This document shows positions 1-11,953 of a stretch of 64,000 nucleotides of DNA, one piece after another (positions within the stretch are counted from its first letter, which is position 1; the number at the start of each line of letters is the position of its first letter). Source of the stretch: Cephalopachus bancanus. Lineage: Eukaryota; Chordata; Mammalia; Primates; Tarsiidae. Both the position numbers and the translations under genes were made by a program. Below the pieces are notes generated by a model. The model ran no database searches and was not told where the DNA came from. It saw only the letters and a program-made list of their open reading frames with translations. The stretch covers positions 6,386,001 to 6,450,000 of the forward strand of contig JAPVLO010000007.1 in assembly GCA_027257055.1 (NCBI GenBank). Direction: 5' to 3'.

Positions 1-555
1 TTTCTCCTCCCCTTTTCTCTCCTCCCTCCCTCTCCCCTTTCCTTCCCCCCATCTTCACTCTGGGAGTTTTTCTTTCTGAACTGACCTTGAACCAGAAGCA
101 GCAAGGGCTCTGGGGGCCAGCCTAGTTTAGTACTACAGGTGCCTGTGGCTGCTCCCCTGACCCCATGTTCATGTACCTAAGTTCACCCACAACAAGTCAG
201 CACTGGGCATGGTGGGGGTGGAGCATGGACAGACATGCCTGGAGGAAGCTCCTAGAAGAGCTTGCTGATCTTGCTGTGTGTAGGTCACAGAACTGGGTCT
301 TTCTCCAACTTCTGTCCACCATGATGGCTAAACCCACGCACACCCTTCTCCTACCCCTTCTGGCTCCCAGCCCCCTGCCTTCAACATAGTTGCCATGACA
401 GCAAGAGGGAACAGAGCCTCCAGCCTCCTTAGGAGACATGCACCTGCCATGTCTACCTGGTGTTGTGCACCCTCTTCACCCAGTCCTTGGACTTTCTCTC
501 CTCCTGCCAGGACTGGGCTAACTGTCCTTCATGTGTGAGCTCAGAGTACCCTGTT
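1..555. other. Unassigned sequence with pyrimidine-rich start
   Basis: The first 55 bases are almost pure C/T (tctcctcc-type runs), followed by ordinary sequence with only short chance ORFs. I see no splice-bounded exon, RNA gene or familiar repeat before the L1 fragment that starts near 560. Confidence 0.5.
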
Positions 556-559
556 TTTA

Positions 560-1452
560 AAAGTCTTATAAAAAATCTATAAAAAACTGAAACAAATTAC
601 AAAGGGAAAAAAACACAAATAACCCCATTGAAAAGTGGACAAAGGACACAAACAGACTCTTCTTAAAGGAAGTCATGAAAGCAGGCAACAAATATAAGAA
701 AAAAAGCTCACTGTCAGTAATCCTCAGAGAAATGCACATTAAAACTACAGTAAGATATTATCTCGCATCATTCAGATGACTGTTATTAAAAAGTCAAAAA
801 CAGCAGATGTTACCCAAGTTGCAGAGAAAAGGGAAAACTCGTACACTGCTGGTGTGAACACAGGCTAGTTCATCCCCCATGGAAAGTAGCTTGGAGATTT
901 CTCAAAGAACAGAAAATCAACCCCGCAATCCCACTACTGGGCATATGCCAAAGAAACATGAATTACTTCACCAAAAAAATACCTGCGCTCATATGTTTAT
1001 CCTAGCACAGCCCACAACAGCAAAAACATGGAACCAGCCCAGAAACCCATCAGTGGTGAACTAAATAAAGTAAATGTGGTGCATATACACCATGGACCAC
1101 TACACAGCCATAAAAGAACAAAATCGTGGCCTTTGCAGCAACACAGCGTAGCTGGAGACATCATTCTAAGTGAACAAGTGAACTGTCACAGAAACAAAAA
1201 ACAAATATCACATGCTTTCACTTATAAGTGGGGACTGAGCACTGAAAGTACATGGGTATAAGGATGGAAAAGACACTGGGGACAATAAAGGGGAGAGGGA
1301 GGAAGAGGAAGGGCTGAAAAGTCACATATCGGGTACCATGCTCACCACTTGGGTGACAGGTTCACTGGAAGCCCAAGTCTCACCATCACACAATATACCC
1401 ATGTATCAGACCTGCACATGAAACCCTGAATCTAAAAATGCAAAATCTTTAA
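560..1452 (+). mobile_element. 5'-truncated old LINE-1, end of ORF2 plus 3'UTR
   Basis: The segment reads like the last part of L1 ORF2: a stretch equivalent to 'aaatgggcaaaagatatgaacagacacttc', then the 'cactgctggtg' and 'gcaaaaacatggaacc' landmarks, then 'catggaccactacacagcc'. It ends in a 3'UTR resembling the younger L1 of this window. Stops and indels break every frame, so it is a dead, truncated copy. Its divergence from the full-length L1 at 56-63 kb suggests an older insertion. The right edge is approximate. Confidence 0.8.
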
Positions 1453-1984
1453 CTCGGTAATTATTCATTGATTAGCCTGTTTGTTTAGTTAGGATCTATC
1501 ACACATGCACACACACACACAGAGTTCCCATATACCATTCATGTAGCTTCCTGCAATGATGACATCTCACATAATCATACTACATTTGTCAAAACTAAGA
1601 AATTAACATTGGCATAGTTACTTGGTCCTACTTTTTAAATATTTCATCAGCAACTGGCACCATAGTGTCTGGAAACTACTGCCTTAATCTATCCTGAATA
1701 GGTATGTCATGATACAAGCCTCTATTTAATCATTTTCTATCTTGTTTGTGGGCAGTTGATAAGTTAAAACTGGCCCTGGTCTCTGGGTGGGATCCACAGA
1801 GCAATCAGAAATCCCTAAGAATACAAGTCCCTGCCCTCAGACTCAGTAGTCCATGCAAGTAAAGATAAAAGGCAAAGTATACAAATGTATACATTGTATA
1901 CACTGTGCATAAATGTATACATTGTATGTAAAGTATACATGACATACGATGTATACAAACGGCACTTGAGGACAGACATTCATC
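1453..1984. other. Unassigned; short CA run and probable L1M fragment
   Basis: A short CA tract lies near 1506-1520. The text from 1520 to 1660 ('agttcccatataccattca', then 'aagaaattaacattgg') resembles old L1M 3'-region sequence, but I cannot fix its orientation. At 1875-1955 there is a cluster of imperfect 'gtatacattgta' repeats. No gene seen. Confidence 0.35.
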
Positions 1985-2470
1985 ATCAACCACATTAATC
2001 GCATTACTAAGATACAACTTACACGACATAAGACTTACCTGTTTGAAGTATACAATTTAATTTTTATTCCATTTACAGAGTTGTGCAGCCATCACCATAA
2101 TCTAACTTCAGGGCATTTTAATCATCCTAAAAAGAAACCTCACAGCCATTAGCAGTCGTCTTTCATGTCTCCTTTCCCCAGCCCCTGGCAGCGACTCACC
2201 TACTCTCTGTTTCTGTGGAGTGGTCTGGGCATTTCATATGAATGGAGTCACACAGCATGTGGACTTTTCGGCTGGCTTCTTTCACTTAGCACACTGTTTT
2301 AAGATTCAGCAGCAGGTATCAGGACTTCATTCCTTTTTACTGCCAAATAATAATACCCCCCTGTATGGATACACAGCATTTAGTGTCTATATTCATCATT
2401 CAGTGGGTATCTGAGTTGTTTCCACTTTTGAGCCTTAGTGATTCATGTTTCTGTGAATATTCTATGGGTT
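1985..2470 (-). mobile_element. Old L1M 3' end, antisense
   Basis: On the plus strand this reads as the reverse complement of an L1M 3' end: 'acagagttgtgcagccatca', then 'ttctttcacttagca', then 'aatggagtcacacagcatg' and 'tgagttgtttccacttttg'. These are the antisense of the terminal ORF2 and 3'UTR of the medium-aged L1M families. Divergence is high and no ORF survives. Confidence 0.7.
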
Positions 2471-2664
2471 AAATTTCATCAACCCTGGCGAGCACATGGA
2501 TTTGCAGGGAACCATCCTCTCCAAGGTGGAAGGGTGACTCGCACAAGCCACAGCCCCAGAAGACTGGAGATTTGTGGATCTCAGAGGAACTCTGCCCATT
2601 GGGAGCACAACACTGTTAAAGGGCGGATACACGGAGACCTGCCCCATGTAGGTTGCTGAGTGCT

Positions 2665-2822
2665 GAACTCTGTAAGGATTCTCTCATTTGCTCCTCAGAA
2701 AGCCTGTGACAATTTCCTCACTTACAAATGGAGAAGCTGAGACTTGTCCTAGGTCATGCACGAGGGAGGGCAGAGATCAGACTCAGATCCACATTTGTCT
2801 GACTCTAAAGACCACATTCTTG
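2665..2822 (-). mobile_element. MIR SINE fossil
   Basis: The order 'aatggagaagctgagac', 'aggtcatgca', 'tcagactcagatcc', 'gtctgactctaaag' matches the reverse complement of the MIR core and 5' part. This is an ancient mammal-wide tRNA-derived SINE, strongly diverged. Edges are approximate. Confidence 0.65.
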
Positions 2823-2947
2823 GCTGGGACAATGTACCGAGACCCTGGGGAAAACTGTGGGTGGAGGCAATGTGACCCCAGTGTGAGTGTGCAATGCCTG
2901 TCTTTTGCCCGCTTCCTGGCCTCCGCAAGCCCACCTGGCCAGCTGCT

Positions 2948-2989
2948 CCCTTCCTGACAGCTGCTGTTCCCTTCCTGACAGCTGCTGTT
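2948..2989. repeat. 21-bp tandem duplication
   Basis: Two perfect adjacent copies of a 21-base unit beginning 'cccttcctgacagctgctg' occupy 2948-2968 and 2969-2989, with partial units on both sides. No coding context. Confidence 0.85.
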
Positions 2990-4600
2990 CCCTGCAGCCA
3001 GAATATCCCCCATTAAGTGCTGAGTCACCTGTTGCCAAATCCCAGCCTTATTCTTGAAAACTGGCTTCAAAGGCAGGGCTTTAATTCTTCCTCAAGATGG
3101 TCTCCCTGAACCGGCTCTCATTAATAAAAGACAAGAAATAAATTTTAATAAAGGACTTGCTGAGAAGCTTCTGCAGCAGCACCACTGTCAAAACTTTCTC
3201 CTCCTTGAACAGAAAGGATTTTTTCTCAGCAGTGCAAAATAATCTCCACTCCTTCATGAGCAAGTCGGCTGGCTGCTGGTGCAGAGGGCCCCAACTTTGA
3301 GTTCATGTCTACCCACGTGCTGTCATTTTATTCTTCCTTGGAGAAAAATGTACATCTCCCTGGCACATTTTAAATGTACCATTAATTACTAAACACTGTC
3401 TTGCTTTGGAAAGAAAAAAAAATAAGAGCACATAATCGGAGACTTCCCTTCATTCTGAAGATGTTTCAGGGGACATGGGAAGAGGTCACTGGAGCGTGAC
3501 TCCAAGTTGTCACCTGAGAGTCAGCTGGTGACAGTGAAAGGAGGCGCCACATGGCAAAAAGCGTCAGACTGGAAGGCAGCTCACTGGGCAGAAGCATGGC
3601 TATGTCTTGGGGCAGAACCCTTGTGGCATTGATGATGTCGCTTTGTTTATTGCAAGATCTGAAAATTGCAGGGCCTGAAATGTACATGTCCTTCAGGTGA
3701 TGTGGAAGTCTGTCCTGCTCTGGCAAATGTGGGGCAAAAGCAAATCTTGCAAGCCAAACAGTTCACAAGGATGCTTGGTGTCTTCCCGCCCACGAGTCTT
3801 CCAGGGACTCGTTCAGCACGTGGCTCTTCTCTGTGGCTTCATGGCCTCTGTTCACATTTGCTCAGGTGTGCACCTCATTCTCTGCCCATCAGAACAGGAG
3901 GCTTGTCAGGCCCCCACAACCCTGGGTCAGAGGACAGGAGGACAAGCTGTCAGTTTCCTTGGATTCTAAGAGGAGGGAGGGTACTAGGACTCCAGGCCTT
4001 TGGTGGGCGGTCCTGGACAGAGGCTGCCTCCATGCCTGCACTGTCTCTTGCATCTCACTGGGGAGTCTCACAGGGTGCTCCGCACCCTGCAAAGCCAGAG
4101 TCTTACAGACATCACTGCAGAGCTTAGGACGAGGGGGAAAGGATGTTGACAGACTCCCCAGAGCAGCTCGGAGCAGTGTCACAGAGCAGCAAGATCTCCT
4201 GGGAGCCTAGATACACTGGAAATAATGTTCCTCCCCCATAGAGACAACAGCCTACCCATCCTCAGTGTCAGACTGTGATGCTGAACTGTGTCATTGGCCC
4301 TAAGGCATAGGGTGTCTAGACTGACTAAAGCCTGGAATCTGCCCAGACTGAATGCAAGACTGGGCACCACTGCCCTCTGACTTTCCTCAAGACCCCTTGG
4401 TCTCATTCCCTTAGTGCCTGGACTTCCCTGAGAACATTTGCAGGGCTGTCATTAGGATGACCTGCTCATCTGGCTTGCCTGGGACTTTCCCAGTTTTAGC
4501 ACTTGAAGTCCAGCATCCTGGGAAATTCTTCCACCCCAGGCACATTGGGGACATGGGTCATGTTATTTGTCTTCTCAATCCTTACTGGGCAATCTCATTC
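2990..4600. other. Unassigned single-copy-looking sequence
   Basis: I see no recognisable repeat family and no exon-like structure here. Overlapping ORFs of 90-150 codons near 3660-4210 exist on both strands, but they carry no domain, no splice sites and no codon pattern that would make them genes. I leave the region unannotated. Confidence 0.45.
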
Positions 4601-4660
4601 ATATATATACATATGTGTCAAGGTATATATATATACACATATATACATATGTGTCAAGGA
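4601..4660. repeat. AT/TG microsatellite with internal duplication
   Basis: An (AT)n-rich tract in which the phrase 'atatacatatgtgtcaagg' occurs twice, near 4605-4623 and 4641-4659. The sequence after it (about 4670-4760) looks like a decayed MIR/L2-era fossil ('gtccagcactattccaagtg'). Confidence 0.75.
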
Positions 4661-4940
4661 GTCACACCACAAACATTCAGCAAGCATCTGCTAAGTGTCC
4701 AGCACTATTCCAAGTGCTGAGGATGCCAACAAGACAAGGTGCCTACTCACATGGGAGACAATCCACACACCACTAGATTAATCCACAATGGGTATGCTGT
4801 AAGTTACAGATGCTGGAAACAAAAATACAACTGAGTAAGGGAGAGACAGAGCATTTGGGTGGAGTAAGATCATGTCAGATGACTGGGGCTGGCATCACCA
4901 GTGAGCTGGCATTTAAACAGAATCAAGAAGAAAGGGGGAA

Positions 4941-5222
4941 GACGGGTACAATGGCTCATACCTGTAATCCCAGCACTTTGGGAGGTAGAAGCAAGAAGAT
5001 TGCTTGAGTCAAGGGGTTCTAGATCAGCCTGGGCAACACAGCAAGACCTCGCCTCTATAATAAACTTTAAAAATTAGCCAGACATGGTGGTGGCATACAC
5101 CTGTATTTCCAGTTATTTGGAAGACTGAGGCAGAAGGACCCAGCAGGTTAAGGCTATGATAGCCATGATCATGCCACTGCACACCAGCCTGGGCAATGGA
5201 GTGAGACTTCAACAAGAAAAAA
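4941..5222 (+). mobile_element. Alu dimer, old (AluJ-like)
   Basis: Left arm from 'ggctcatacctgtaatccca', A-rich linker 'aaactttaaaaattagcc', right arm with 'catgccactgcacaccagcc', and tail 'gtgagacttcaacaag'. It has many CpG-decayed positions and lacks the lineage-specific 'cccgcgggttcgagacc' block of the younger Alus here. It is therefore an early primate Alu. The A-tail has evolved into the purine microsatellite that follows. Confidence 0.9.
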
Positions 5223-5333
5223 GGAGGAGGAAGAGGAGGAGGAGGAGATGAGGGAGGGGAGGAGGAAGAGAATAGAAAGAGGAGGTGGAAAAGAGGAGGA
5301 GAAGGAGGAGGAAGAGGAGGAGGAAGGATGTAG
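5221..5333. repeat. GGA/GAG purine microsatellite
   Basis: About 110 bases of almost uninterrupted G and A with aggagg/gaggaggag units on the plus strand, directly after the Alu tail. The long Ser/Pro/Leu-rich ORFs on the opposite strand are artefacts of this composition. Confidence 0.9.
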
Positions 5334-5489
5334 ACATACAGGGAAGTGTGCTCCAAGCAGAGGGGACAGAAGTTGGAAAGACTTCGGAGTAGAGAGCACT
5401 TGGAGACTCAGAGAAAAGGAGCACAGACCAGGTGTGTCTGGGCAGCATGTGGGGAAAAGGGATAGATGAAGGGCAGAGCAGAGGAGGGT

Positions 5490-5765
5490 GTCCTGGCCCA
5501 TCCAGGCTACTGCAACAAAATCCCGCAGCCTGGGAGGCTTCTACGCATCAGAAGCTCATTACTCACATTCTGGAGGCTGGAAGGTCCCTCATCAGGGATC
5601 TGGCAGGCTCAACCTTTGGAGAGGGGCTCCCTTCTGGCTCTTTCCAAACCCTACACTGTGGAAAGTCCAAGGGAGCTGTCTGGGACCTCTCTTATGAGGG
5701 CACTAGTTCCTAAACACTTTCCAGAGCCCCACCTCCAAATACTATGACACAGGGGAGTATGTTTT
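5490..5765 (+). mobile_element. Diverged interspersed repeat, same family as 54785-55115
   Basis: The order 'ctggaggctgg', 'gggagctgtctgggacctc', 'ttatgagggcactagttcc', 'ccccacctccaaatacta' is repeated, with divergence, at 54785-55115. It matches a common mid-age mammalian interspersed repeat that I cannot name with certainty. Non-coding. Confidence 0.55.
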
Positions 5766-8700
5766 GTGAAAGAAAAAATAGCAACTTGGGACCCAGACTC
5801 ACTATGCCAAAGAGAGAGTTAAGTTTGGGAATTGAGTCATGCAAAAAAAAAAAAAAAATCCTGCCTTCCTTTTGCTCCCAAACAGCCATAATTTCAAGTA
5901 ATTTTTCACAGCTGTAATATGCTTTATCTTATTAAAATGTAGATTTACTGAGCATGAGATAAATATATAACTGACTCCCCCCACCCCACTCCTCTGTCTT
6001 CACATGTCAAATGTAGATTCAGTAAGCACTGATCAAAGCCTTCCAAGAATGTAATTACTCCCTCCTTGCCTATCCTCCTCCACTTCTTCCCCTCCCTCTT
6101 TCCCCTCCTGCTCACTCTTCAACCTTTACATACTGAAGAGCTCAAACCATCTTTGGAAAAAGCACAGGCCAAAGACCCTACTGTGACTTGTGGCTCTTTT
6201 GCCTGGGTGCATCCTTGACCAAAATAAACCTCTAAATCAATCAAGACCCATCTCAGTCACTTGTTGGTTTGCAGTTTTGACACATGATGTTTGGGAACAC
6301 ACAAACATTAAGACTACAGTACAGGGTCGGTGGTGTGGGACAAGGGAACAGGCAAGATTCTGTCTGATTAACTTACATGTTCTTGGTGATAGGGTAGTAA
6401 AAAATGTTATTCTGAGAGCTGGTAACTGTCTTTTCTTACAGAGAAATATGCCTTTGTTTTTTAAAAATACTTTGCAAAACCACACAGGTAGGTGAGAGCA
6501 CGAAAATAGGTGAATGGGAATCAAGGTGTAAAAAAAGTCCCTTGGTTGCTCTGTGGCAGAAGAGGACAGAAACAGGGAAATGAGAGAGACAGGAGTAATA
6601 AGACTCAAGGCAAGAGGAAAGAGAGGGTCAGGACAGCCACATAGTCAGCTGGTTCTCTGGAGGCCTTCGGGGAGTCAGAACGTCTGACATGTGGTTGGCA
6701 GTGTTCGATGGTGATGAGCTGTAAAAGCTCCCTCCAGTCTTCAAAGTGTTGTGAACTAGAGATGGCTTCAAGTTCACTGCTGCTAAGGAGTAGGGTCCCT
6801 CCATGAACCTCTGCAGGCTCTCTAGCTGCGGAGCCAGTGATGCTTGCTTGGCTGGTTTCTGTGTCCAATCCCAGGTCTAACGTCACCTGCACATCTGCGC
6901 TCTGTCTCTCAGAATCCTCGTTCCCAGTGCCCAGGCGCCATGCTGGAAAGAGGCCCAAATAGTCAGTGGAGTGACTGCCTGAAGCATAACCATGGCCCTG
7001 ACTAATGGCCCCCTCTGGGCTCCAGCCCCGATTCTCAAGCCATAGAGTGTACCGTGTTGGAGATTCATGAGGGAACACGCATGGTTATTGATGTTGTAAG
7101 CCCCTCAGTTTGGGGTGGTCTGTATGCCGCCACTGATAGCCAGGATGCTGAACTGTGACGGAGTTATGTACATGACAGCTTGGAGGGAGCTGTGTTATGG
7201 TGACTTAGAGAAAGACTGAGTTCCACATCTGGGCCCAAGTGGTACAAAAACTAGACAGCACAGACAGGGATGCTGTAGTGATTCAAAAACTGAGTTAACT
7301 GGGTAGAAGCTGGAGGCTGGAGTCAAGAACTTATGGCAGCCAAGAACTGGTGGAAATGGTAGGAGCGTTTTGGATTTCTCATCTTTACTAGAGATGATTT
7401 TATCAAGACCTCAAGAAGCAGTGTGACCCTATCTGATATTTGGGTTTTCCACTCTGCATTGTACAGAATCCATCACACCAGCTCATCCTGGTTAGACTGT
7501 CCCTAATCAGGTGTCCATGCCTAAACTCATAGGTGCCTTCCACCCATGCACAGGAGATACTTAGCACTGCTTCCTAGATGGGGTACTTTTGAAAGGGCTG
7601 TTTCAGCTACAAGGTGTTGGGTTGATGGGCACCATAACCATTCCATTTATTACAAATGCACCTGGACAGAGTGTGACGAGAAGAAACAGGTCCCTGCCAC
7701 AGCACTTGAGTGAGCATAGCTGATCAGGATGCAATTTCTCTAGAGATAAACTTTCCATTTTTATTGTTCAACCAAAGTTGAGTTGAAGATTTAACAAGAA
7801 AGAAGACACCAAGGTTGAAGTGACTATTTTAAATTATTTCATATTCTGAGTCCTTTCATGTAACTCCAAATCCTCAGAATAATTCTATCATATGCCAACC
7901 TGATTTTATAAAGGAACTATAAAAATGTATGAATTTTATTAAGTGAGGCCCCCCAAAATAGCTAGCTAGCCCCAGCAAGGCATCATATGGTGGAATACTA
8001 AGGATTTGTACCCAGATAGTCTGACATCCAAGTTCTTTTTAAAGCAGCACAGAGATGCATTAATTTCAGATGGTTTTAAAAGTAAATTTCAATGGATTAG
8101 TGTCTATTTAAATTACTACTGTGTACACAATTGCATAAGCTTTGTAACATAAATAAATCTAAACATGCCAGACTCTGCAGGGAAACATTTTGTCTTAAAC
8201 AAAGTTCATTTCATTATGCAATGGGTCATAATGCAAGTGATCTGAGGGCCACAAAAAGACCATCTCAGTCAGCACCCTGCAACTGTAGCTCTTCTGAATC
8301 TCACTGCTAAACCAGAAATTCTTTAAAGCCATAAATGAGTTCATCAAAAGACACACTAAGTGTCTAAATACAAAAGCATTGTAGCATGGAAGAGCAATAC
8401 CATACAGGTAGGTACCTGTTTATTTATTCCTGATGTGGTGACAGTGTTTATGTGTAGTTTTTATTGAAGGAGCTTTTTTTCACAGATAACTCAATACAAA
8501 TTATTTGAAAGAAGATGTATTTTGTTATTACTTGGAATAAAAAAGGCAATCATGTTGAAATGAAATGCATATAAAAAATGAGATCATATAATAAAGGATA
8601 TAGAAATGAAGCAGAGTCACTCCAAGGTAGGTGATTCACATATAAGCAGAAAGAGACAGTTCAACTAATGTGTTTTAACCACCTACTATGCACTGGGAAA

Positions 8701-9245
8701 TTGTTATTTTATTCTTCATTTTAACTGATAATGCAATGCTATAATTTGTAAAAAAAAAAATGTTCATTTAGCAGGAGAGTGCCTGCAGAAGACACTGCAG
8801 TAGGAGAAACAAAGATGTGCTAATTCTTCTGAGTGGCAGTTCTTCCCCTTCACCTGGACTACCTGGGCTGGAGAGATGTTCCCTTTGCTAAATGTCCTCT
8901 GTGTTTGAGGGAGGGGCATATGCCAGAGTTCTGGCTAATGAGATGTTGACTGAAGTCTTCTAGGTGTTGGAATCCTGAGATAGAAACATTTAGTACAGTC
9001 CTTCCCTTATACTTACTGCTTTGAATGTCAGCATGGTGTCTGGAGTTGTGGCCGCCAGTTTTATTACTATGAGGAAGAGATTTGCAAAGGGGTTGCCTTT
9101 AGTACTATTGACCCGTCAAACAGAAGCCAAGAGCTGCCTACCTCCAGATTTCTCATCATTTAGAAAAATAAACCTTTAATGATTTAAGTTACAATGAGCA
9201 TTTGTTTTGGTGGTGTTGTTTATTTGTTTTTATAGCCAAAAACAT
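5766..9245. other. Unassigned sequence, possible LTR end near 6000-6310
   Basis: Mostly featureless. Around 6190-6290 the phrase 'ccaaaataaacctctaaatc' followed by 'catctcagtcacttg' resembles the polyadenylation end of a plus-strand retroviral LTR, but no boundaries are visible. Around 7080-7150 there is a weak MaLR-like phrase ('aagcccctcagtttggggtg'). A 157-codon minus-strand ORF (6605-7078) shows no domain and no exon borders. Nothing else supports a gene. Confidence 0.35.
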
Positions 9246-9248
9246 TCT

Positions 9249-9524
9249 TTGTTTTTTGAGTTGGAGTCTCACTCTGTTGCCCAGGTTGGAATACAGTGGC
9301 AGACTCACAGCCACCCTAGCATTGACCTGCTGGACTCTGGCAAAAATTTCACCTCAGCATTCCAAGTAGCCAGAACTACAGGTGCACACTACCACACCCA
9401 GCTAATTTTTTATGTATTACAGAGATGAGGTTTCACCAAGTTGCCCGGGCTGGTCTCAAACCCACAGGCTCAGGCAATCCACTTGCCTTAGCCTCCCAAA
9501 GTGCTGGAATTACAGACTGAACCA
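9249..9524 (-). mobile_element. Alu dimer, antisense
   Basis: Poly-T start, then 'gagttggagtctcactctgt', the antisense of the lineage-typical tail 'agagtgagactccaactc'. Both arms are present in reverse ('agctaattttttatg', 'cctcccaaagtgctgg'). Moderately diverged. Confidence 0.9.
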
Positions 9525-10419
9525 ATAACATTAACTGGTGTGCCCCTTGTATGTGAAGGGGATGCCATGGATTTATTCTTCTTGATACTGATAACTACAG
9601 AAAAAGAAGTTTAGGTGTCTTTATAACACTTAAAGGTAACTATACATGGCATTAAAAAACAAGATACATTTTTTCAAGATTACTATAAAAATTATTAAAG
9701 ACAATATAATTCATACAGCAAAGAACAAAAAGGAAGCAGAAATACAGAATACATAAAATGGAATGACAAGAAGATCAAGCATATCCTATACATTGTGGCA
9801 GAAGTGTAAATGGGTTAAATATTCTGTTAAATGATAAAATAGCTCTTATTGGTACACACATACCTGACTATCTGTATGTAAAAGACACACCAGCCTAAAG
9901 AGGTAAAGAATAGCTACAGGTAAGAGGAGTATGGAAGGAAGTACTTACATAACTAGAATAAAGCATCTCATTGGCAATCAAATGGGGGAAATCTTGTCAT
10001 CTGCTTCTACATAAATGTAGGCATAGAGAGGCAGCTGATGAAATGCAACATTCACTTCTGACAAACTTTCTTAGTGCAATCAATTCAGAGGAAAATTTTC
10101 TGGCATGGTAAAGAATAATTACCTTCAAGCAATATCACTCGGAGTATTCCACTAATGTCTATTAAAATGTAAGAATCTTCATTAATTTTGTATTTGTTAT
10201 TGCTCTATCAAAACCAATTAAACATTCTAAAGTGATCTGTTGGAAAACAGAGGCAAAGATGATTATTTTTATACCAAAAAAAAAGTTTATTTGAAAAACA
10301 GAAAAGCATGAGCTAAAAAGCTATGGAGGTACTAAAGAGAGCTCATTAAATGACCAGTTCACAAAGAGTGAATCAATGAGTTTCTTTACACAATGACCAA
10401 TCAGGGAAACAAAAGATTC
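9525..10419. other. Unassigned AT-rich sequence
   Basis: AT-rich text with no convincing ORF or repeat signature. Parts may be decayed L1, given the L1M fragment directly downstream on the same strand, but I cannot anchor any landmark. Confidence 0.35.
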
Positions 10420-11135
10420 TATATATAATAGCCACATGAATATAGCACACCTCAGGTTAAACTCAACAAGAAATGTACAGGACTTCATAAAATATTATAA
10501 ACCTTACTTATAAATAAGTAAGTACAAATAAAAGGTGAGGAAGAAATGGAGAACTGCATCATACTCTTAAATGAGAAGATATGATGTCATCAAAATATCA
10601 CACCTTTCTAAATTATACATTTAATGAAATTCCAATGAAAATCTTTATATGAGGTTTTCTGATTCTTAACTATAATTTTAAAGTTTTTTAAGAAGAAGAA
10701 TAAATGCATAAGACTTGCCAAAAAATTATAAGAGAGAGAAGGTTGGGGGGGAAGACAAGGAGTGTGGGCGGAATGGAAGAAGGGAATGTGGGAGAGAGGA
10801 AGAGAGGAAGGGAGAGGAGGAGGGAGGGGAATGGGACAGGGTAGGTTGTCTCTACAAAATATGAAAACTGAGTTAAAACAGTCTCTTATTACCCAGAAAT
10901 AAACATTAAGATCACCAAGACATATTCAAAATTTAGAAACAAATCCATGTATGTAGTGTGTGTAAGAATGGCATTTAAAACCAATAATACAAGGTGATGG
11001 GTATGTTAATTAGCCTGATCTAATTATTCCACATTGTACCTGTATATCAAAACATCACATTATACTCCATCAGTGTAGACAATTATGATTCATCAATTAA
11101 AATAATATCAATAAAAATTATTTTTTAAAGTATTG
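10420..11135 (+). mobile_element. Old L1M, late ORF2 piece and 3' end
   Basis: 'attccaatgaaaatcttta', then 'agaagaataaatgcataaga' corresponds to the L1 ORF2 phrase about a peptide ending in an RNKQA-like run. The 3' part has 'gggtatgttaattagcctga', 'ttccacattgtacctgta' and 'aacatcacattatactcca', typical of L1M 3'UTRs. A purine-rich block (10738-10845) separates the two parts, as often seen in L1 3'UTRs. All frames are broken. Confidence 0.7.
10738..10845. repeat. GA-rich low-complexity tract
   Basis: Over 100 bases dominated by G and A (gagagagaagg, aagagaggaagggagagg). It lies where L1 3'UTRs often carry a G-rich polypurine tract, so it probably belongs to the flanking L1M. Confidence 0.8.
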
Positions 11136-11676
11136 CTGTATAAGTAGCTAATTCAATTGATGTGAGATCATTTACAATGAAACAAAGCTGGAAGCCTACT
11201 CATAACTTTCATGAAAGCAAATCTACAGGTATGAATGATCACAGAGCCAAAAGGGAAGTAAGAGCTTGGAGAAAATATTTGCATTGATATGTATAACATT
11301 CTTAAACATAAAGAGATCTGCTAGATAAAACATGAGAAGCACCTCCATAGAAATACAGTTAGATGATATGACTCGGTAAGTCATAAAAAAAATACAACTG
11401 TTTGACATCTCTAGAAATGAAATGAATTCAATAATAACACAGCATTTCTCACCTGGAAGTTTGGGAAATATCTTGAGAGCCGTGACCATGTTTGGTGGAC
11501 AAGTAAGGGTGAAACGGGAAACATGGGATCACAGAGTATAGACTAGTAGATACCACTGCAGAGAGTACTTGATGTGACTAAACTTGTAGAAAAACATCCC
11601 ATGAAATAATCTCAGATGAAGAAAAACCAAGAATGAGGATGTCAGAGATGTGAGAGCTACAATAAAGACACAACAT
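11136..11676. other. Unassigned sequence
   Basis: No gene or named repeat seen. The small ORFs on the minus strand lack any recognisable domain. Confidence 0.4.
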
Positions 11677-11953
11677 AGCCAGGCTCGGTGCCTCAGCCGG
11701 TAATCCCGCACCTTGGGAAGCTAAGGCGAGTGGATTGCCTGAGCCCGCGGGTTCGAGACCCGCCTGGACAACTTGGCAAGACAATAAATCAAAATTTAGC
11801 CGGGCGTGGTAGCGCACGCCTGTAGTTCCAGCTACTTGGAAGGCCAAGTGGAAGGATCGCCGGAGCCCAGCAGGTCGAGGCTGAGGTGGCCGGGAGTGGC
11901 CACTACACTCCAGTCTGGGCGACAGAGTGAGACTCCAACTCAAAAAAAGAAAC
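11677..11953 (+). mobile_element. Alu dimer, lineage-specific young type
   Basis: Starts 'agccaggctcggtgcctcag', carries the diagnostic 'cccgcgggttcgagacccgc', 'caacttggcaagac', 'aataaatcaaaatttagcc', a right arm with 'gcctgtagttccagctactt', and ends 'agagtgagactccaactc' plus an A run. CpG sites are well preserved, so it is fairly young. Stem positions around the B box are 11747-11752 and 11758-11763. Confidence 0.93.

Noticed and set aside
3666..4210. Overlapping ORFs of 90-153 codons
   Set aside because: Several frames on both strands overlap with no family resemblance; typical of chance in GC-moderate sequence.
5024..5501. Long Ser/Pro/Leu-rich minus-strand ORFs
   Set aside because: They arise from the antisense of a GGA/GAG microsatellite and an Alu; low-complexity translation, no domain.
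6605..7078. 157-codon minus-strand ORF
   Set aside because: No domain, no start context or splice sites that convince, and no neighbouring exon. Possible, but unsupported.
11740..11765. tRNA-like B box as a possible tRNA gene
   Set aside because: The B box belongs to the Alu left arm (7SL-derived promoter); no acceptor or anticodon arms flank it.
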